Positions 16,543-24,518 of a DNA stretch of 64,000 bases are shown piece after piece; the first letter of the stretch is position 1, and the number at the start of each line of letters is the position of its first letter. The stretch comes from Bacillus sp. FJAT-14578 (GTDB taxonomy: Bacteria; Bacillota; Bacilli; Bacillales; Bacillaceae_H), in assembly GCF_000504165.1 (NCBI RefSeq), contig NZ_AYSE01000004.1:496001-560000 (forward strand), in the 5' to 3' direction. The notes under the pieces were generated by a model that saw only the letters and a program-made list of their open reading frames with translations, ran no database searches and was not told the origin of the DNA. Position numbers and translations under genes: made by a program.

Positions 16543-17514
16543 ATGAACTATAAATCTTTTAACGCGATTGAAGAAAAATTATCTGTTTTAGGGCTAGGTA
16601 CATGGCAATTTTCCGGAGTTAAGGATTGGAGCCGCTTCAACCAACAGGAAGCAACGAAAATCATTCATTCTGCCATTGATGCCGGAATCAATTTCATTGA
16701 TACTGCTCCGGTTTACGGTCTTGGCCATGCGGAGAAAGTCGTGGGAGAAACCATTAAAGGAAAACGAGATCAAGTCTTTTTGGCAACGAAAGTAGGCTTG
16801 CCATGGGATGAGAACAAAAATGTAAGAAATGATTTAACAAAGAGTAATATTTTCAAAGAAATCGATGATAGCTTAACGCGCCTGCAAGTTGATTATGTCG
16901 ATTTGTATCAAATCCATTGGCCGGATCCAAACACGGATATTCGCGAATCAATGGAAGCGCTGGCCCAACTAAAAGAACAAGGAAAAGTTCGTTATATTGG
17001 CGTGTCCAATTTTTCCATCGATTTAATGAAACAAGCGATGGAGATTACCGATATCGTTTCCCACCAAGGGTTATATAATGTGATGGAGCCAAATGCCAAT
17101 TCCTATCACGGTATCCCATTAGAATATGAAGTGAAAAATTCATTATTGTCGTTCCTGAACGGGAACGGTCAGTTCTTCTTGCCATACAGCCCGTTAATGC
17201 AAGGTCTTCTGGCGGGACAAACGAGCTTTGATAAAGGTGTGACCGTCCATAATACGAAGCTTCAAGGGGAGTCATTGCAGCACCACATTGTAGCCGCGAA
17301 AGAAATTGAAAGTTTAGTTGGAAAGCCGATTCAAGAAATTGCATTAAATTGGCTGATCGCACAAGATGCAGTGGGACCGGTCATTGCCGGCGCAACAGAA
17401 CTGGCGCATTTAGAAAGCAATCTTTCTTGCTTGAAGTGGGAAATGGATGGAAAGATGATGAACGAAATCAATAGAATCGTTGAAGCGTTAACGGTTAATG
17501 CGCCGTCATCATAA
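16543..17514 (+). CDS. Aldo/keto reductase in the Kdg regulon
   Basis: A 323-residue NADPH-dependent aldo/keto reductase with the full tetrad: Asp53 and Tyr58 in FIDTAPVYG, Lys83 in ATKVG, and His125 in YQIHWPD. GGAGG at 8 nt fixes the ATG at MNYKSFN. A KdgR-type operator lies directly upstream, so it should be induced with kdgK and kdgA. B. subtilis has the permease gene kdgT at this position. The enzyme probably reduces a uronate- or keto-sugar-related aldehyde; the exact substrate is unknown. Confidence 0.85.
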   Translation: MNYKSFNAIEEKLSVLGLGTWQFSGVKDWSRFNQQEATKIIHSAIDAGINFIDTAPVYGLGHAEKVVGETIKGKRDQVFLATKVGLPWDENKNVRNDLTKSNIFKEIDDSLTRLQVDYVDLYQIHWPDPNTDIRESMEALAQLKEQGKVRYIGVSNFSIDLMKQAMEITDIVSHQGLYNVMEPNANSYHGIPLEYEVKNSLLSFLNGNGQFFLPYSPLMQGLLAGQTSFDKGVTVHNTKLQGESLQHHIVAAKEIESLVGKPIQEIALNWLIAQDAVGPVIAGATELAHLESNLSCLKWEMDGKMMNEINRIVEALTVNAPSS

Positions 17515-17562
17515 CATGGTCATTTTTTAAGAGGAAGATTAGTATAAGAAGGAGGCGGGGAG

Positions 17563-17748
17563 ATTGTAATAGAGAAAAATGGTGATAGCTATTCCATTCT
17601 TTTCTTTACTTATCGAGGCATTTTAGATAATTTTTCAGGATTTGTGTATTCACCAAACGATCAAAGACCTGCAAGAAGTGATTTTGATGGAGACTTTAAA
17701 GAAATAGAAAAGTTGGATGAACATTGGTATTGGGTAGCTTCTTATTGA
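17563..17748 (+). CDS. Small hypothetical protein with a probable ATT start
   Basis: A 61-residue frame, IVIEKNGDSYSILFFTYRG...EHWYWVASY. No ATG, GTG or TTG is available near its start. A strong GGAGG (17551-17555) lies exactly 7 nt before an in-frame ATT, and an in-frame stop lies just upstream of the site. Either ATT is used, as in infC, or a normal start codon was recently lost. It resembles small immunity-type or YkvR-like proteins in character only. Confidence 0.5.
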   Translation: MVIEKNGDSYSILFFTYRGILDNFSGFVYSPNDQRPARSDFDGDFKEIEKLDEHWYWVASY

Positions 17749-17778
17749 ACGGGGGTGTTCAACAAGAGACTGCATAAA

Positions 17779-17834
17779 GCCCCACTTTTTTATGCAGATG
17801 CCGGGTTTCTTCAGAAGCCTAAAACGTTGATTTA
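17779..17834 (+). repeat. Diverged repeat shared with 46265-46320
   Basis: A stretch around TTTTTTATGCAGA ... CTTCAGAAGC recurs, diverged, near 46265-46320. No coding content is convincing in either copy. Confidence 0.4.
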
Positions 17835-17881
17835 TCAACGATGCATAAAATCATGCATAAACGATAAATTGGGACACGTTG

Positions 17882-17908
17882 AAACCTCTTGGGCACCAAG
17901 GGGTTTTG
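17882..17908 (+). terminator. Hairpin terminator
   Basis: AACCTCTTGG pairs with CCAAGGGGTT across a 3-nt loop with one G-T pair, followed by a T-rich tail. Confidence 0.65.
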
Positions 17909-17929
17909 TTGTAGTTTGGTTCCAGAAGA

Positions 17930-18130
17930 ATGGCTATGTCTACTAGATTTGTATATGATATGCATAAATTAGAGGGTGAAAAAGGGAGGTTTGTGTATTT
18001 TGAAATTGGTTTAGATGTTTTTAAAGTACAGGGATCTGCCGACTCTATATTTGTTTCAGAGCGTGTAAAGAAAGCTATACAAACAAGAAAGTTAACGGGT
18101 TTTGATTTTCTAGAGATAGAAACAAGATAA
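17930..18130 (+). pseudogene. Fragment of an immunity-like protein (DUF1629/Imm11-type C-terminus)
   Basis: A 66-residue frame ending in VSERVKKAIQTRKLTGFDFLEI, the typical C-terminal pattern of DUF1629/Imm11-type immunity proteins, which are normally near 150-200 residues. There is no good ribosome site before its ATG, and a stop codon lies five codons upstream. I read it as a 5'-truncated remnant of a contact-toxin immunity gene. No toxin gene is adjacent. Confidence 0.45.
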
Positions 18131-18198
18131 TAATTAGTTTCCTATGTTAACTACCTAAAGGTGTATCATATATAAAAGTCAAAAAAGGGTGATTGTGC

Positions 18199-18513
18199 AT
18201 GATATTAGAGGCTGCCATGTTGCAGGTAAAAAAAGGGATGGAAAATGAATTTGAGGAAACGTTCAAAAAAGCTTCTGCCATTATTTCATCAATGAATGGA
18301 TATGTTAACCATACTCTCCATAAATGTATGGAGGAACAAGGGAAGTATCTACTTTTAGTAAACTGGGAAACACTAGAAGACCATACAGTAGGATTCAGAG
18401 GATCTAAGGAATATCAAGAGTGGAAACGTTTATTGCACCACTTTTATGATCCATTTCCAGTAGTGGAGCACTTTGAGAATATCAATCTAGTCAAAGAATC
18501 GTCTATAAATTAA
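18199..18513 (+). CDS. Antibiotic biosynthesis monooxygenase (ABM) family protein
   Basis: A 104-residue dimeric alpha+beta-barrel protein. The ABM features are present: MILEAAMLQVKKG strand, a helix with F-E-E-T-F-K-K-A, and LLLVNWETLEDHTVGFRGS. AAGGGTGAT fits the ATG rather than a TTG two codons earlier. Family members are cofactor-free oxygenases or heme/quinone-related proteins; the function here is not known. It stands alone with its own terminator. Confidence 0.8.
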   Translation: MILEAAMLQVKKGMENEFEETFKKASAIISSMNGYVNHTLHKCMEEQGKYLLLVNWETLEDHTVGFRGSKEYQEWKRLLHHFYDPFPVVEHFENINLVKESSIN

Positions 18514-18537
18514 TTTCCGATAATCCCCACTTATGTG

Positions 18538-18572
18538 AACTCCTCTTGAAATGTAGCAAGAGGAGTTTTTTA
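18538..18572 (+). terminator. Hairpin terminator (related to 62119-62155)
   Basis: AACTCCTCTTG pairs with CAAGAGGAGTT and is followed by T6. The preceding TTATGTGAACTCCT also occurs at 62118-62131, so this is a dispersed terminator-like sequence. Confidence 0.8.
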
Positions 18573-18729
18573 TGCAGCGTCTTATTGCACGAACAAGCAA
18601 TTTAAGAAGGGTTTTACAATATATACCGTTATCTGAGATTTACTCCTATATTAAATTCTATCCAATCTACTCAAACAACGAACATCCAGGACATAACAAC
18701 ACTACCTCAAATTGGTAATATAGCATTCA

Positions 18730-18758
18730 TTGTTAAACTAATGTTAATATCTTATAAT
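18730..18758 (+). promoter_or_regulatory. Sigma-A promoter of the surface protein operon
   Basis: TTGTTA, a 17-bp spacer and TATAAT lie about 45 bp before the surface-protein start. This is the best vegetative promoter in this stretch. The AT-rich 18580-18730 interval before it shows nothing else. Confidence 0.7.
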
Positions 18759-18801
18759 TTTCTAGAATCATAGAAAGAAGGGCTCAGAAAAGGAGAATAA
18801 A

Positions 18802-20292
18802 ATGAAAAAACTGGGGGCAATTTTACTATCATTTTCATTATTAATCGGATTATTTCCCAAAGCAACACTAGCTACTCAGGAACCAAGTTTTGAGAAAGAA
18901 CTTACGGAGTATTTAACCGAGATTAGTAAAGAAAGAGGTTTTGAAGTAACGAAAGATGATATAGAAGTATCTCTTTCCACTTATGAGGCGAACATCAAAG
19001 ACTTCGATACTGTCGAAGATTTAAGTGACTTCTTAGGTGAAGTGATTAAAGCCGATCTAAGCAACTTAGATTATATTTATGAAGAGTATGAATTGGATGA
19101 GGCAAGCCTCACCCATTTGCTAGAAGAAAACGGTGAAGAAATCAACGATTACATTTATATTGATGATTTGGACACAGCCGTTTGGTTCTATACAGATAAT
19201 GAGGTTTTTGAACGTGATCCAAACTTCGACCAAGATCTTGTTGATTATTTAGCTAGAGTTAGCCAGGAAAGAGGCTTTGAAGTGACGAAAGAAGATATTG
19301 AAGCATCTCTTGCTTTATATGAGATGACCAATGCTGACTTTGAAACTGTCGAAGATTTAAGCGATTTCTTAGGCGAAGTGATTAAAGCCGACCTAAGCAA
19401 CTTAGATTATTTTAATGAAAATTATGAATTGGATAAACAATCCTTACTCCAATTGTTAGAGGAAAATGGCAAGGACATTAACGATTACATTTATATTGAT
19501 GACCTAGAGGAAGATATTTGGAACTATTCTGGAGGGAGTCTTCCTGGAATGGGTGAAGAAATAGCGGAAGAACTTCTTCCTATCTTTGAAGAAATCGACC
19601 TTACAGAAGAGGAACTTAAACGTATCGAAGACCATTTAATGTCCTTAGAGGAGCCCCTCTCCAATCCTGAAATCATGACACGCCTTGATGAATTGGGTAA
19701 TCGCATGATGGCTTTCGAGGACTTTGATGTGGCTACCGAACTTACATCCGGGCAAATTGCAGAAATAGCATCCATCTACGAAGAGCTACTATCTATTTTT
19801 AAGTTGAAGGCATCCTATAGCCTTGTCAAGGGCGGTTCAGAAACGCCATTATCCCTTGCGGACTTAATGGCATTAGAAGAACTGAAAGGTGCTAATTTGA
19901 AGGTAGACTTATCCAGTACAGATGGTCAGTTCTTAGCAGATATTATTATTACAAGTGAAATGGTCGGTTCTGAAACAGTTATTGAAACAGGTGAGCAAAT
20001 CGAGGAGTCTGCCGAAGAGGTGATCGAGACAGTCGAACAACCACAGATAGCTAAACCGGAAAAACAAAAGCCAATACTTAGTGCAGAAAAGCCAACAATT
20101 AAAACAGAAAAACCTGCATTACCACTTAAAGCAAAACACGGAAAGTCTATTGCTCAAAGTAAAACAGAATATAAGACTGTAAAAGGCGCGAAACTACCAG
20201 AAACAGCTTCCGATTATATTCCGAATGCACTGTTTGGACTTTTCATCACTTTAGCCGGAATCTTAGCATACCGAAAGGTAAGGAATGCGTAA
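18802..20292 (+). CDS. Processed acidic surface protein with LPETA sorting signal
   Basis: A 496-residue secreted, very acidic protein. It has a signal peptide (about 1-25, MKKLGAILLSF...), two tandem copies of an about 110-residue domain (about 29-140 and 143-247, sharing TVEDLSDFLGEVIKADLSNL), a helical middle, a Pro/Lys-rich spacer, then LPETA at 465-469, a membrane helix and RKVRN. This is the architecture of the 'processed acidic surface protein' family, anchored to peptidoglycan by its neighbouring sortase. An upstream sigma-A promoter and the 8-nt overlap with the sortase gene show one operon. The ligand or role at the surface is unknown. Confidence 0.85.
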   Translation: MKKLGAILLSFSLLIGLFPKATLATQEPSFEKELTEYLTEISKERGFEVTKDDIEVSLSTYEANIKDFDTVEDLSDFLGEVIKADLSNLDYIYEEYELDEASLTHLLEENGEEINDYIYIDDLDTAVWFYTDNEVFERDPNFDQDLVDYLARVSQERGFEVTKEDIEASLALYEMTNADFETVEDLSDFLGEVIKADLSNLDYFNENYELDKQSLLQLLEENGKDINDYIYIDDLEEDIWNYSGGSLPGMGEEIAEELLPIFEEIDLTEEELKRIEDHLMSLEEPLSNPEIMTRLDELGNRMMAFEDFDVATELTSGQIAEIASIYEELLSIFKLKASYSLVKGGSETPLSLADLMALEELKGANLKVDLSSTDGQFLADIIITSEMVGSETVIETGEQIEESAEEVIETVEQPQIAKPEKQKPILSAEKPTIKTEKPALPLKAKHGKSIAQSKTEYKTVKGAKLPETASDYIPNALFGLFITLAGILAYRKVRNA

Positions 20293-20944
20293 GATGGGAA
20301 CACTAAAAAATAAGGGAATCAACCGCAAAAAGCGGTTGATTCTTCTTTCGTTTACAATTGCTAGCATCTTGTTTGGTTTTTGGTTTTCTACTACCAATAT
20401 CTATAAGTTTGCAAAAGGCTACTTTGCTTATAAAACTCATTCTTCAAATAGTCAAATAAAAGAAACGGCAAAGCTAATCGAGACACAACCAAATAAAGAA
20501 GAAACGGAAAAAGAGCTATATCCTGTCCGTCCTAAAATTGGTGAAGAAATAGGAGAACTGTATATACCAAAATTAGACGCAACACTCCCTATTTATCACG
20601 GAACAAACGAGGATGAGTTGGAAAAAGGAGTTGGTCACTTTGCAGGAAGTGTGCTACCTGGTGAAAATGACAATTCCGTTCTCTCAGGTCACCGAGATAC
20701 AGTATTCCGAAAACTTGGGAAAATAGGAGAAGGAGACTGGTTAGTCGTTCGAACTTCGGCAGGGGAATTCAAATACAAAGTCAACAAAGTGCGGGTTGTT
20801 GATGAGGATGATCGAACCGTTATCGTTCCAAAACCACGTGCAACGTTAACAGTCAGTACATGTTATCCCTTTGAATATATCGGATCAGCACCTGAACGCT
20901 ATATACTAGTCGCTTATCTGGCTTCCAAAACTATGTCATTCTGA
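20285..20944 (+). CDS. Class D sortase
   Basis: A 219-residue sortase with an N-terminal membrane anchor (about 18-38) and the catalytic set His136 (LSGHRDT), Cys193 (VSTCYPF) and Arg205 (APERYI). Class D sortases prefer LPXTA, which fits the LPETA of the overlapping upstream gene, its obvious substrate. Translation may start at the ATG overlapping the previous gene or at an ATG 9 nt later; both have AGG-type sites. The pair is a dedicated anchor/substrate unit. Confidence 0.88.
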   Translation: MRKMGTLKNKGINRKKRLILLSFTIASILFGFWFSTTNIYKFAKGYFAYKTHSSNSQIKETAKLIETQPNKEETEKELYPVRPKIGEEIGELYIPKLDATLPIYHGTNEDELEKGVGHFAGSVLPGENDNSVLSGHRDTVFRKLGKIGEGDWLVVRTSAGEFKYKVNKVRVVDEDDRTVIVPKPRATLTVSTCYPFEYIGSAPERYILVAYLASKTMSF

Positions 20945-21103
20945 AAGATTCGAGCCATTTTATTCCCATATGCTGATAAAAAAGAAAAAGTGGTTGTCTC
21001 CAGCAGTAGAGGCTTTTGTTGAACTTGTCTTTAATTTTACAGAGTAGGTTAGGTTCATGTTTTTTTCGCTTTTCATATGTGGCCAAATGCAGTATACTTC
21101 ACG

Positions 21104-21155
21104 ATAAAGCAAATCTTCCATCTGTGGGAGGTTACAGCCTGTTAGAGCGGGATAA
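21104..21155 (+). repeat. R1 structured repeat, short form (copy C, diverged)
   Basis: It starts ATAAAG, contains TTCCATCTGTGGGAGGTTAC and ends GCGGGATAA, matching copy A over its whole length with scattered changes. It lies 27 bp before the HAD phosphatase gene, in the same direction. Confidence 0.65.
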
Positions 21156-21182
21156 TAGAAAAACGGGAGTGGGGACGAAACA

Positions 21183-22016
21183 ATGAAATGTCTATCCATT
21201 GATTTAGATGGTACGTTATTGAATTCTCAGCATGAAATATCCGAGGAAAATATGAAAGTTTTGCAAGAGTTACGAGCAAAAGGGCATCAAATCATTTTAA
21301 ACACAGGCCGAGCTTATGGCGATGTTGTGGGCGTCAAATCTGTACAACATCTCGAATGTCCGATTTTTTGTGTCAACGGTTCGGTTTTATTTTCAGAAAC
21401 AGGAGAGCTGTTGTATGAGGCGACAATTTCAATTGATACGTACAAAGAAATATTCGCTGCTTTAAAAGAAATGGGAGTAGGAATTCTTGTATACACAAAT
21501 TACGGCGGCTTTCCCTCGACGCTGCCGCCATTGCATCATAAAAGCAAAGAAGAGCTGGATACCCTTTTTCAAGAATACAATTATGATGACATTTTGAAGA
21601 GAGATAATCTTAAAATCTATAAACTTATTGCTTTAGTGCATCATGACCAACTGGAAAAAATTCCAGAAGTAAAAACGGCATTGGCTGACCAAATGGATAT
21701 TGCCATGGCTTCTTCTTTTCCGAATAACGTTGAAATCACTTCAAGCGAAGCTCATAAAGGAAAGGCTTTGTTACGCTATCAACAAATGATGAACGTATCT
21801 TTTGAAGAGATTTTCGCGTTTGGCGACGGAGGCAACGACCTTGCCCAATTTGAAGTGGCAACCACTTCCGTCGCAATGGGAAATGCCCCTTTGGCGATTC
21901 AACAACAAGCCGATCTTATCACAAAGACAAATGATGAAGATGGCTTCGCCTACGCGGTGCGACATCTGTTGAAATTACTGGAAACAGAAGAGTCGGTGTC
22001 CTTAATCGGATCCTAA
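21183..22016 (+). CDS. Cof-type HAD-IIB family phosphatase
   Basis: A 277-residue haloacid-dehalogenase-type hydrolase. Motif I is DLDGTLL with Asp7 and Asp9, motif II is LNTGR, the Lys of motif III is in EAHKGKAL, and motif IV is GDGGND. A C2-type cap lies between. Relatives dephosphorylate sugar phosphates, pyridoxal phosphate or flavin nucleotides. It is a single gene with a strong terminator; an R1 repeat sits at its 5' end. Confidence 0.88.
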   Translation: MKCLSIDLDGTLLNSQHEISEENMKVLQELRAKGHQIILNTGRAYGDVVGVKSVQHLECPIFCVNGSVLFSETGELLYEATISIDTYKEIFAALKEMGVGILVYTNYGGFPSTLPPLHHKSKEELDTLFQEYNYDDILKRDNLKIYKLIALVHHDQLEKIPEVKTALADQMDIAMASSFPNNVEITSSEAHKGKALLRYQQMMNVSFEEIFAFGDGGNDLAQFEVATTSVAMGNAPLAIQQQADLITKTNDEDGFAYAVRHLLKLLETEESVSLIGS

Positions 22017-22020
22017 AAAG

Positions 22021-22062
22021 ACCCCATGTACATCTCAATGATAGATGTACATGGGGTTTTTC
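22021..22062. terminator. Bidirectional hairpin terminator
   Basis: ACCCCATGTACATCT pairs perfectly with AGATGTACATGGGGT over a 7-nt loop, followed by T5. It lies between the HAD gene and the convergent VOC gene. Confidence 0.88.
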
Positions 22063-22071
22063 TTTATATTA

Positions 22072-22467
22072 TCACTTCTTAAAATCTCTCTGGTCCACAT
22101 TCAATTCAATTAAATTCCCATCAGGATCTGCACAAAAGATTTGGGCAAATCCGCTTTTGCTGTTCGGTTTTTCAAGAATTTCCACATCGTTCTTTTTCAG
22201 CCATTTTAGCGTTTCCTCGTAGTCTTCGACTCTCAGGGCAAAGTGTCCTTCACGGCTGCTTAAACGCTTGTCCGGTCGAATCGTTTGTGCACTTGGATAT
22301 TCAATTAAATGCAGCTGCTGCTGACCGATTTCATACCACGCCCCCGGAAAATCGAAATCAGGGCGCGTGATTTCAGTAAGACATAAGATGTCCGTGTAAA
22401 AGTTTTTCGCCCGCTCCAAGTTCGTTACGGTGAGGCTGACATGATGAAGCTCTTTATACTTGATCAA
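22072..22467 (-). CDS. VOC/glyoxalase superfamily protein
   Basis: A 131-residue metal-binding vicinal-oxygen-chelate protein with paired beta-alpha-beta-beta-beta units. HHVSLTV gives the first metal His, LHLIEY and FALRVEDYE follow, and FCADPDGNLIEL carries the last Glu. AAGGAG abuts an ATG directly and is correctly spaced only for a TTG three codons further in, so the true start is probably MIKYKEL. The substrate is unknown (lactoylglutathione-lyase-like or dioxygenase-like). Confidence 0.8.
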   Translation of the reverse strand: MIKYKELHHVSLTVTNLERAKNFYTDILCLTEITRPDFDFPGAWYEIGQQQLHLIEYPSAQTIRPDKRLSSREGHFALRVEDYEETLKWLKKNDVEILEKPNSKSGFAQIFCADPDGNLIELNVDQRDFKK

Positions 22468-22511
22468 AAAGGCCATCTCCTTCCGTTATAAAATATGTAA
22501 TCTTCCGTTCG

Positions 22512-22820
22512 CTATCGTTTGCTCTTTTTACCCTTCATGATTTCCTCATTGACAACAAAAGCAAGATCCTCGTTGCCAAATAACGATAACACTCCAAGCA
22601 GCGTTTCATCCGGGATTTCTTCCGATTCATGTTTAGGAACCGTCAAATCAATCGCATGCTGAAGTGCATGGTTAGCTCCTTGCTGCGGATAGGCACGCAT
22701 ATATAGTTCGGCTGGGTCGAGATCATGATTGACGCACCACTGGGCAAAGACAAGGATCATCATGTGCTCATCCCGCTGATAGTTTTGAATAATCTGGTCT
22801 TGCATCTCTTTTGGATTCAT
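22512..22820 (-). CDS. Hypothetical helical protein
   Basis: A 102-residue soluble protein (MNPKEMQDQIIQNYQ) with a Lys/Arg-rich end, GKKSKR. AAAGGAG fits the ATG at 22820 rather than an earlier in-frame ATG. It lies just upstream of the VOC gene on the same strand, about 45 bp away, and is probably cotranscribed. Not recognised. Confidence 0.6.
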   Translation of the reverse strand: MNPKEMQDQIIQNYQRDEHMMILVFAQWCVNHDLDPAELYMRAYPQQGANHALQHAIDLTVPKHESEEIPDETLLGVLSLFGNEDLAFVVNEEIMKGKKSKR

Positions 22821-22970
22821 CAAAATTCTCCTTTTTGTTGAAAAGTATACCATTCAAATCATAACATGCCGGTGTGCAAGTGGCCTAGTTTTAGAAATGA
22901 TGCCCGTCCAATTTTTAATAACCATCTTATCGATCCGGTAAGCATGCTCGATAAATTGGGCGATGAATAA

Positions 22971-23231
22971 ATCATTGCCGCTAATACCACTCTTTATCCA
23001 CTTCCAAAGCCGGAAGGGAAAATTGCGTTTTCAGAGCGAATTGAAGGATTCCCAAAGAAAGGAATCAATGCATTTAATCGAATTGTACCACCCAATAGTA
23101 CTTTGGCAAGCGATGAAGATGGAAAATTCATTTTTCCACCAGGAGGGTCATTTGTTATTTTTTTAGTATCACCAGGTAATGAAATCATCGAATCAGAAAT
23201 TGCTTTCGGATGGTTTGAAAAAAGTGATTAA
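22971..23231 (+). pseudogene. 5'-truncated coding fragment
   Basis: An 86-codon frame reading TLYPLPKPEGKIAFSERIEG ... AIAFGWFEKSD-type sequence (it ends IAFGWFEKSD) with good coding character but no start codon; an in-frame TAA lies immediately before it. The preceding 80 bp carry another short coherent frame (PVSMLDKLGDE). This looks like the C-terminus of a lost gene. The family is not recognised. Confidence 0.4.
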
Positions 23232-23314
23232 AAATATAAGACTTCAGCTCTTGGAGAAAACTTTGGAATTCATCAAATTATAAGGTTACACACCTAATAT
23301 CCCAAAAGAGAGCG

Positions 23315-23360
23315 TGAAAGGCCCCGTTACAAAATACAGAAGTTGTAACGGAACCTTTCA
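23315..23360 (+). terminator. Imperfect hairpin
   Basis: TGAAAGG-CC-CCGTTACA pairs with TGTAACGG-AA-CCTTTCA with a 2-nt internal mismatch. The T-run is weak, so terminator function is uncertain. Confidence 0.4.
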
Positions 23361-23493
23361 GTAAAAATCAGTTCTTGTGATGACTAGAGACTTATGGGAC
23401 AACCTGTTTTTCATGTAGAACAAACAGTACATACTAATCATGACTAAACTTGATTTTAAATCTATTTTCCAAAAATTTTCATCCAAAAACCTA

Positions 23494-23524
23494 TTTACAT
23501 TGACGTTGCGTAAAGGTGTATAGT
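23494..23524 (+). promoter_or_regulatory. MerR-type promoter with 19-bp spacer
   Basis: TTTACA and TATAGT are separated by exactly 19 bp, the long spacer typical of promoters untwisted by MerR regulators. An imperfect inverted repeat (TTGACG TTG CGTAAA) fills the spacer. Autoactivation of the following merR gene is expected. Confidence 0.75.
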
Positions 23525-23546
23525 GTTGTTGTCAGGAGGTGGAAGC

Positions 23547-24311
23547 ATGGAATATACCGTGCAAAAACTAGGGAAGTTGGCGGGTGTCAGCACCAGGACA
23601 CTACGGTATTACGATGAAATCGGAATTCTCAAACCCGCAAGAGTGAATTCATCGGGCTACCGAATTTACGGTCAGGCAGAGGTCGATCGGCTGCAGCAAA
23701 TTCTTTTTTACAGAGAGCTCGGTGTAAGTTTGGAAAACATCAAAAACATCGTAACGGCACACTCTTTTGACGCGACAAATGCATTGAAAGAACATCGCGA
23801 AAAACTTCTGGCAAAACGGGACCAATTGGATATGCTTATTGCGAATCTCGATAAAACAATAGCTGTAAAGGAAGGGAGAAGGACGATGACCAACGAAGAG
23901 AAGTTCGAAGGATTTAAACGAAAAATGATTGAAGAAAATGAGGAAAAGTATGGGGAAGAAATCAGGGAAAAGTATGGCAGAGATACAATTGAAAAATCCA
24001 ATGCGAAGCTAATGAACATGACGCAAGAAGACTATGAAAAAGTCACAAGTCTCGAAAAGCAAATAAAGGAAACATTAGTGCAAGCTTTGGCAACCGGTGA
24101 CCCGGCAAGTGAGATGGCACAAAAAGCAGCGGATTTGCACAAGCAATGGATTACATTTTACTGGGCTGAATACAGCAAGGAAGCGCATGCAGGTCTTGCT
24201 CAAATGTACGTAGACGATGAAAGGTTTGCCTCATACTACGATGAGAAACACCCTGGAACCGCTGCCTTTTTAAGAGATGCCATTCACATTTATACGGGAA
24301 TAAAAAAATAA
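23547..24311 (+). CDS. MerR-family regulator with TipAS ligand domain (Mta-like)
   Basis: A 254-residue regulator: a MerR helix-turn-helix and wing at 1-70 (GVSTRTLRYYDEIGILKP), a dimerisation helix to about 110, then a TipAS antibiotic-binding domain whose conserved region is AGLAQMYVDDERFASYYD. B. subtilis Mta (257 residues) has the same layout and activates multidrug exporters and itself. GGAGGTG fixes the ATG at MEYTVQKLG. No exporter gene is adjacent. Confidence 0.85.
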   Translation: MEYTVQKLGKLAGVSTRTLRYYDEIGILKPARVNSSGYRIYGQAEVDRLQQILFYRELGVSLENIKNIVTAHSFDATNALKEHREKLLAKRDQLDMLIANLDKTIAVKEGRRTMTNEEKFEGFKRKMIEENEEKYGEEIREKYGRDTIEKSNAKLMNMTQEDYEKVTSLEKQIKETLVQALATGDPASEMAQKAADLHKQWITFYWAEYSKEAHAGLAQMYVDDERFASYYDEKHPGTAAFLRDAIHIYTGIKK

Positions 24312-24409
24312 AGGGAATTAGCGGATTAAGAAGAAACTGGCCCATAATTCTTTGATAAATCATACACCAAGTCCCTTAGTTTTACGTTTTTTATGAAGGG
24401 GCCTTTCAG

Positions 24410-24452
24410 GAGGATGGGCCAAAAGGGCAAAAAGCCTTTTTGACCCATCCTC
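24410..24452. terminator. Hairpin terminator
   Basis: A 19-bp stem (GAGGATGGGCCAAAAGGGC and its partner, two G-T pairs) with a 5-nt loop lies between merR and the convergent carbonic anhydrase gene. Confidence 0.75.
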
Positions 24453-24518
24453 TTCCTAATTATTAAATCATTCTATTGTTTGTGGTACTGCAAAATATGA
24501 CATTGGAAATTTTTAAAT

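Noticed and set aside
17755..17946. 63-codon open frame VFNKRLHKAPLFYAD...
   Set aside because: It runs through a terminator hairpin and a dispersed repeat, has no ribosome site, and does not resemble coding sequence.
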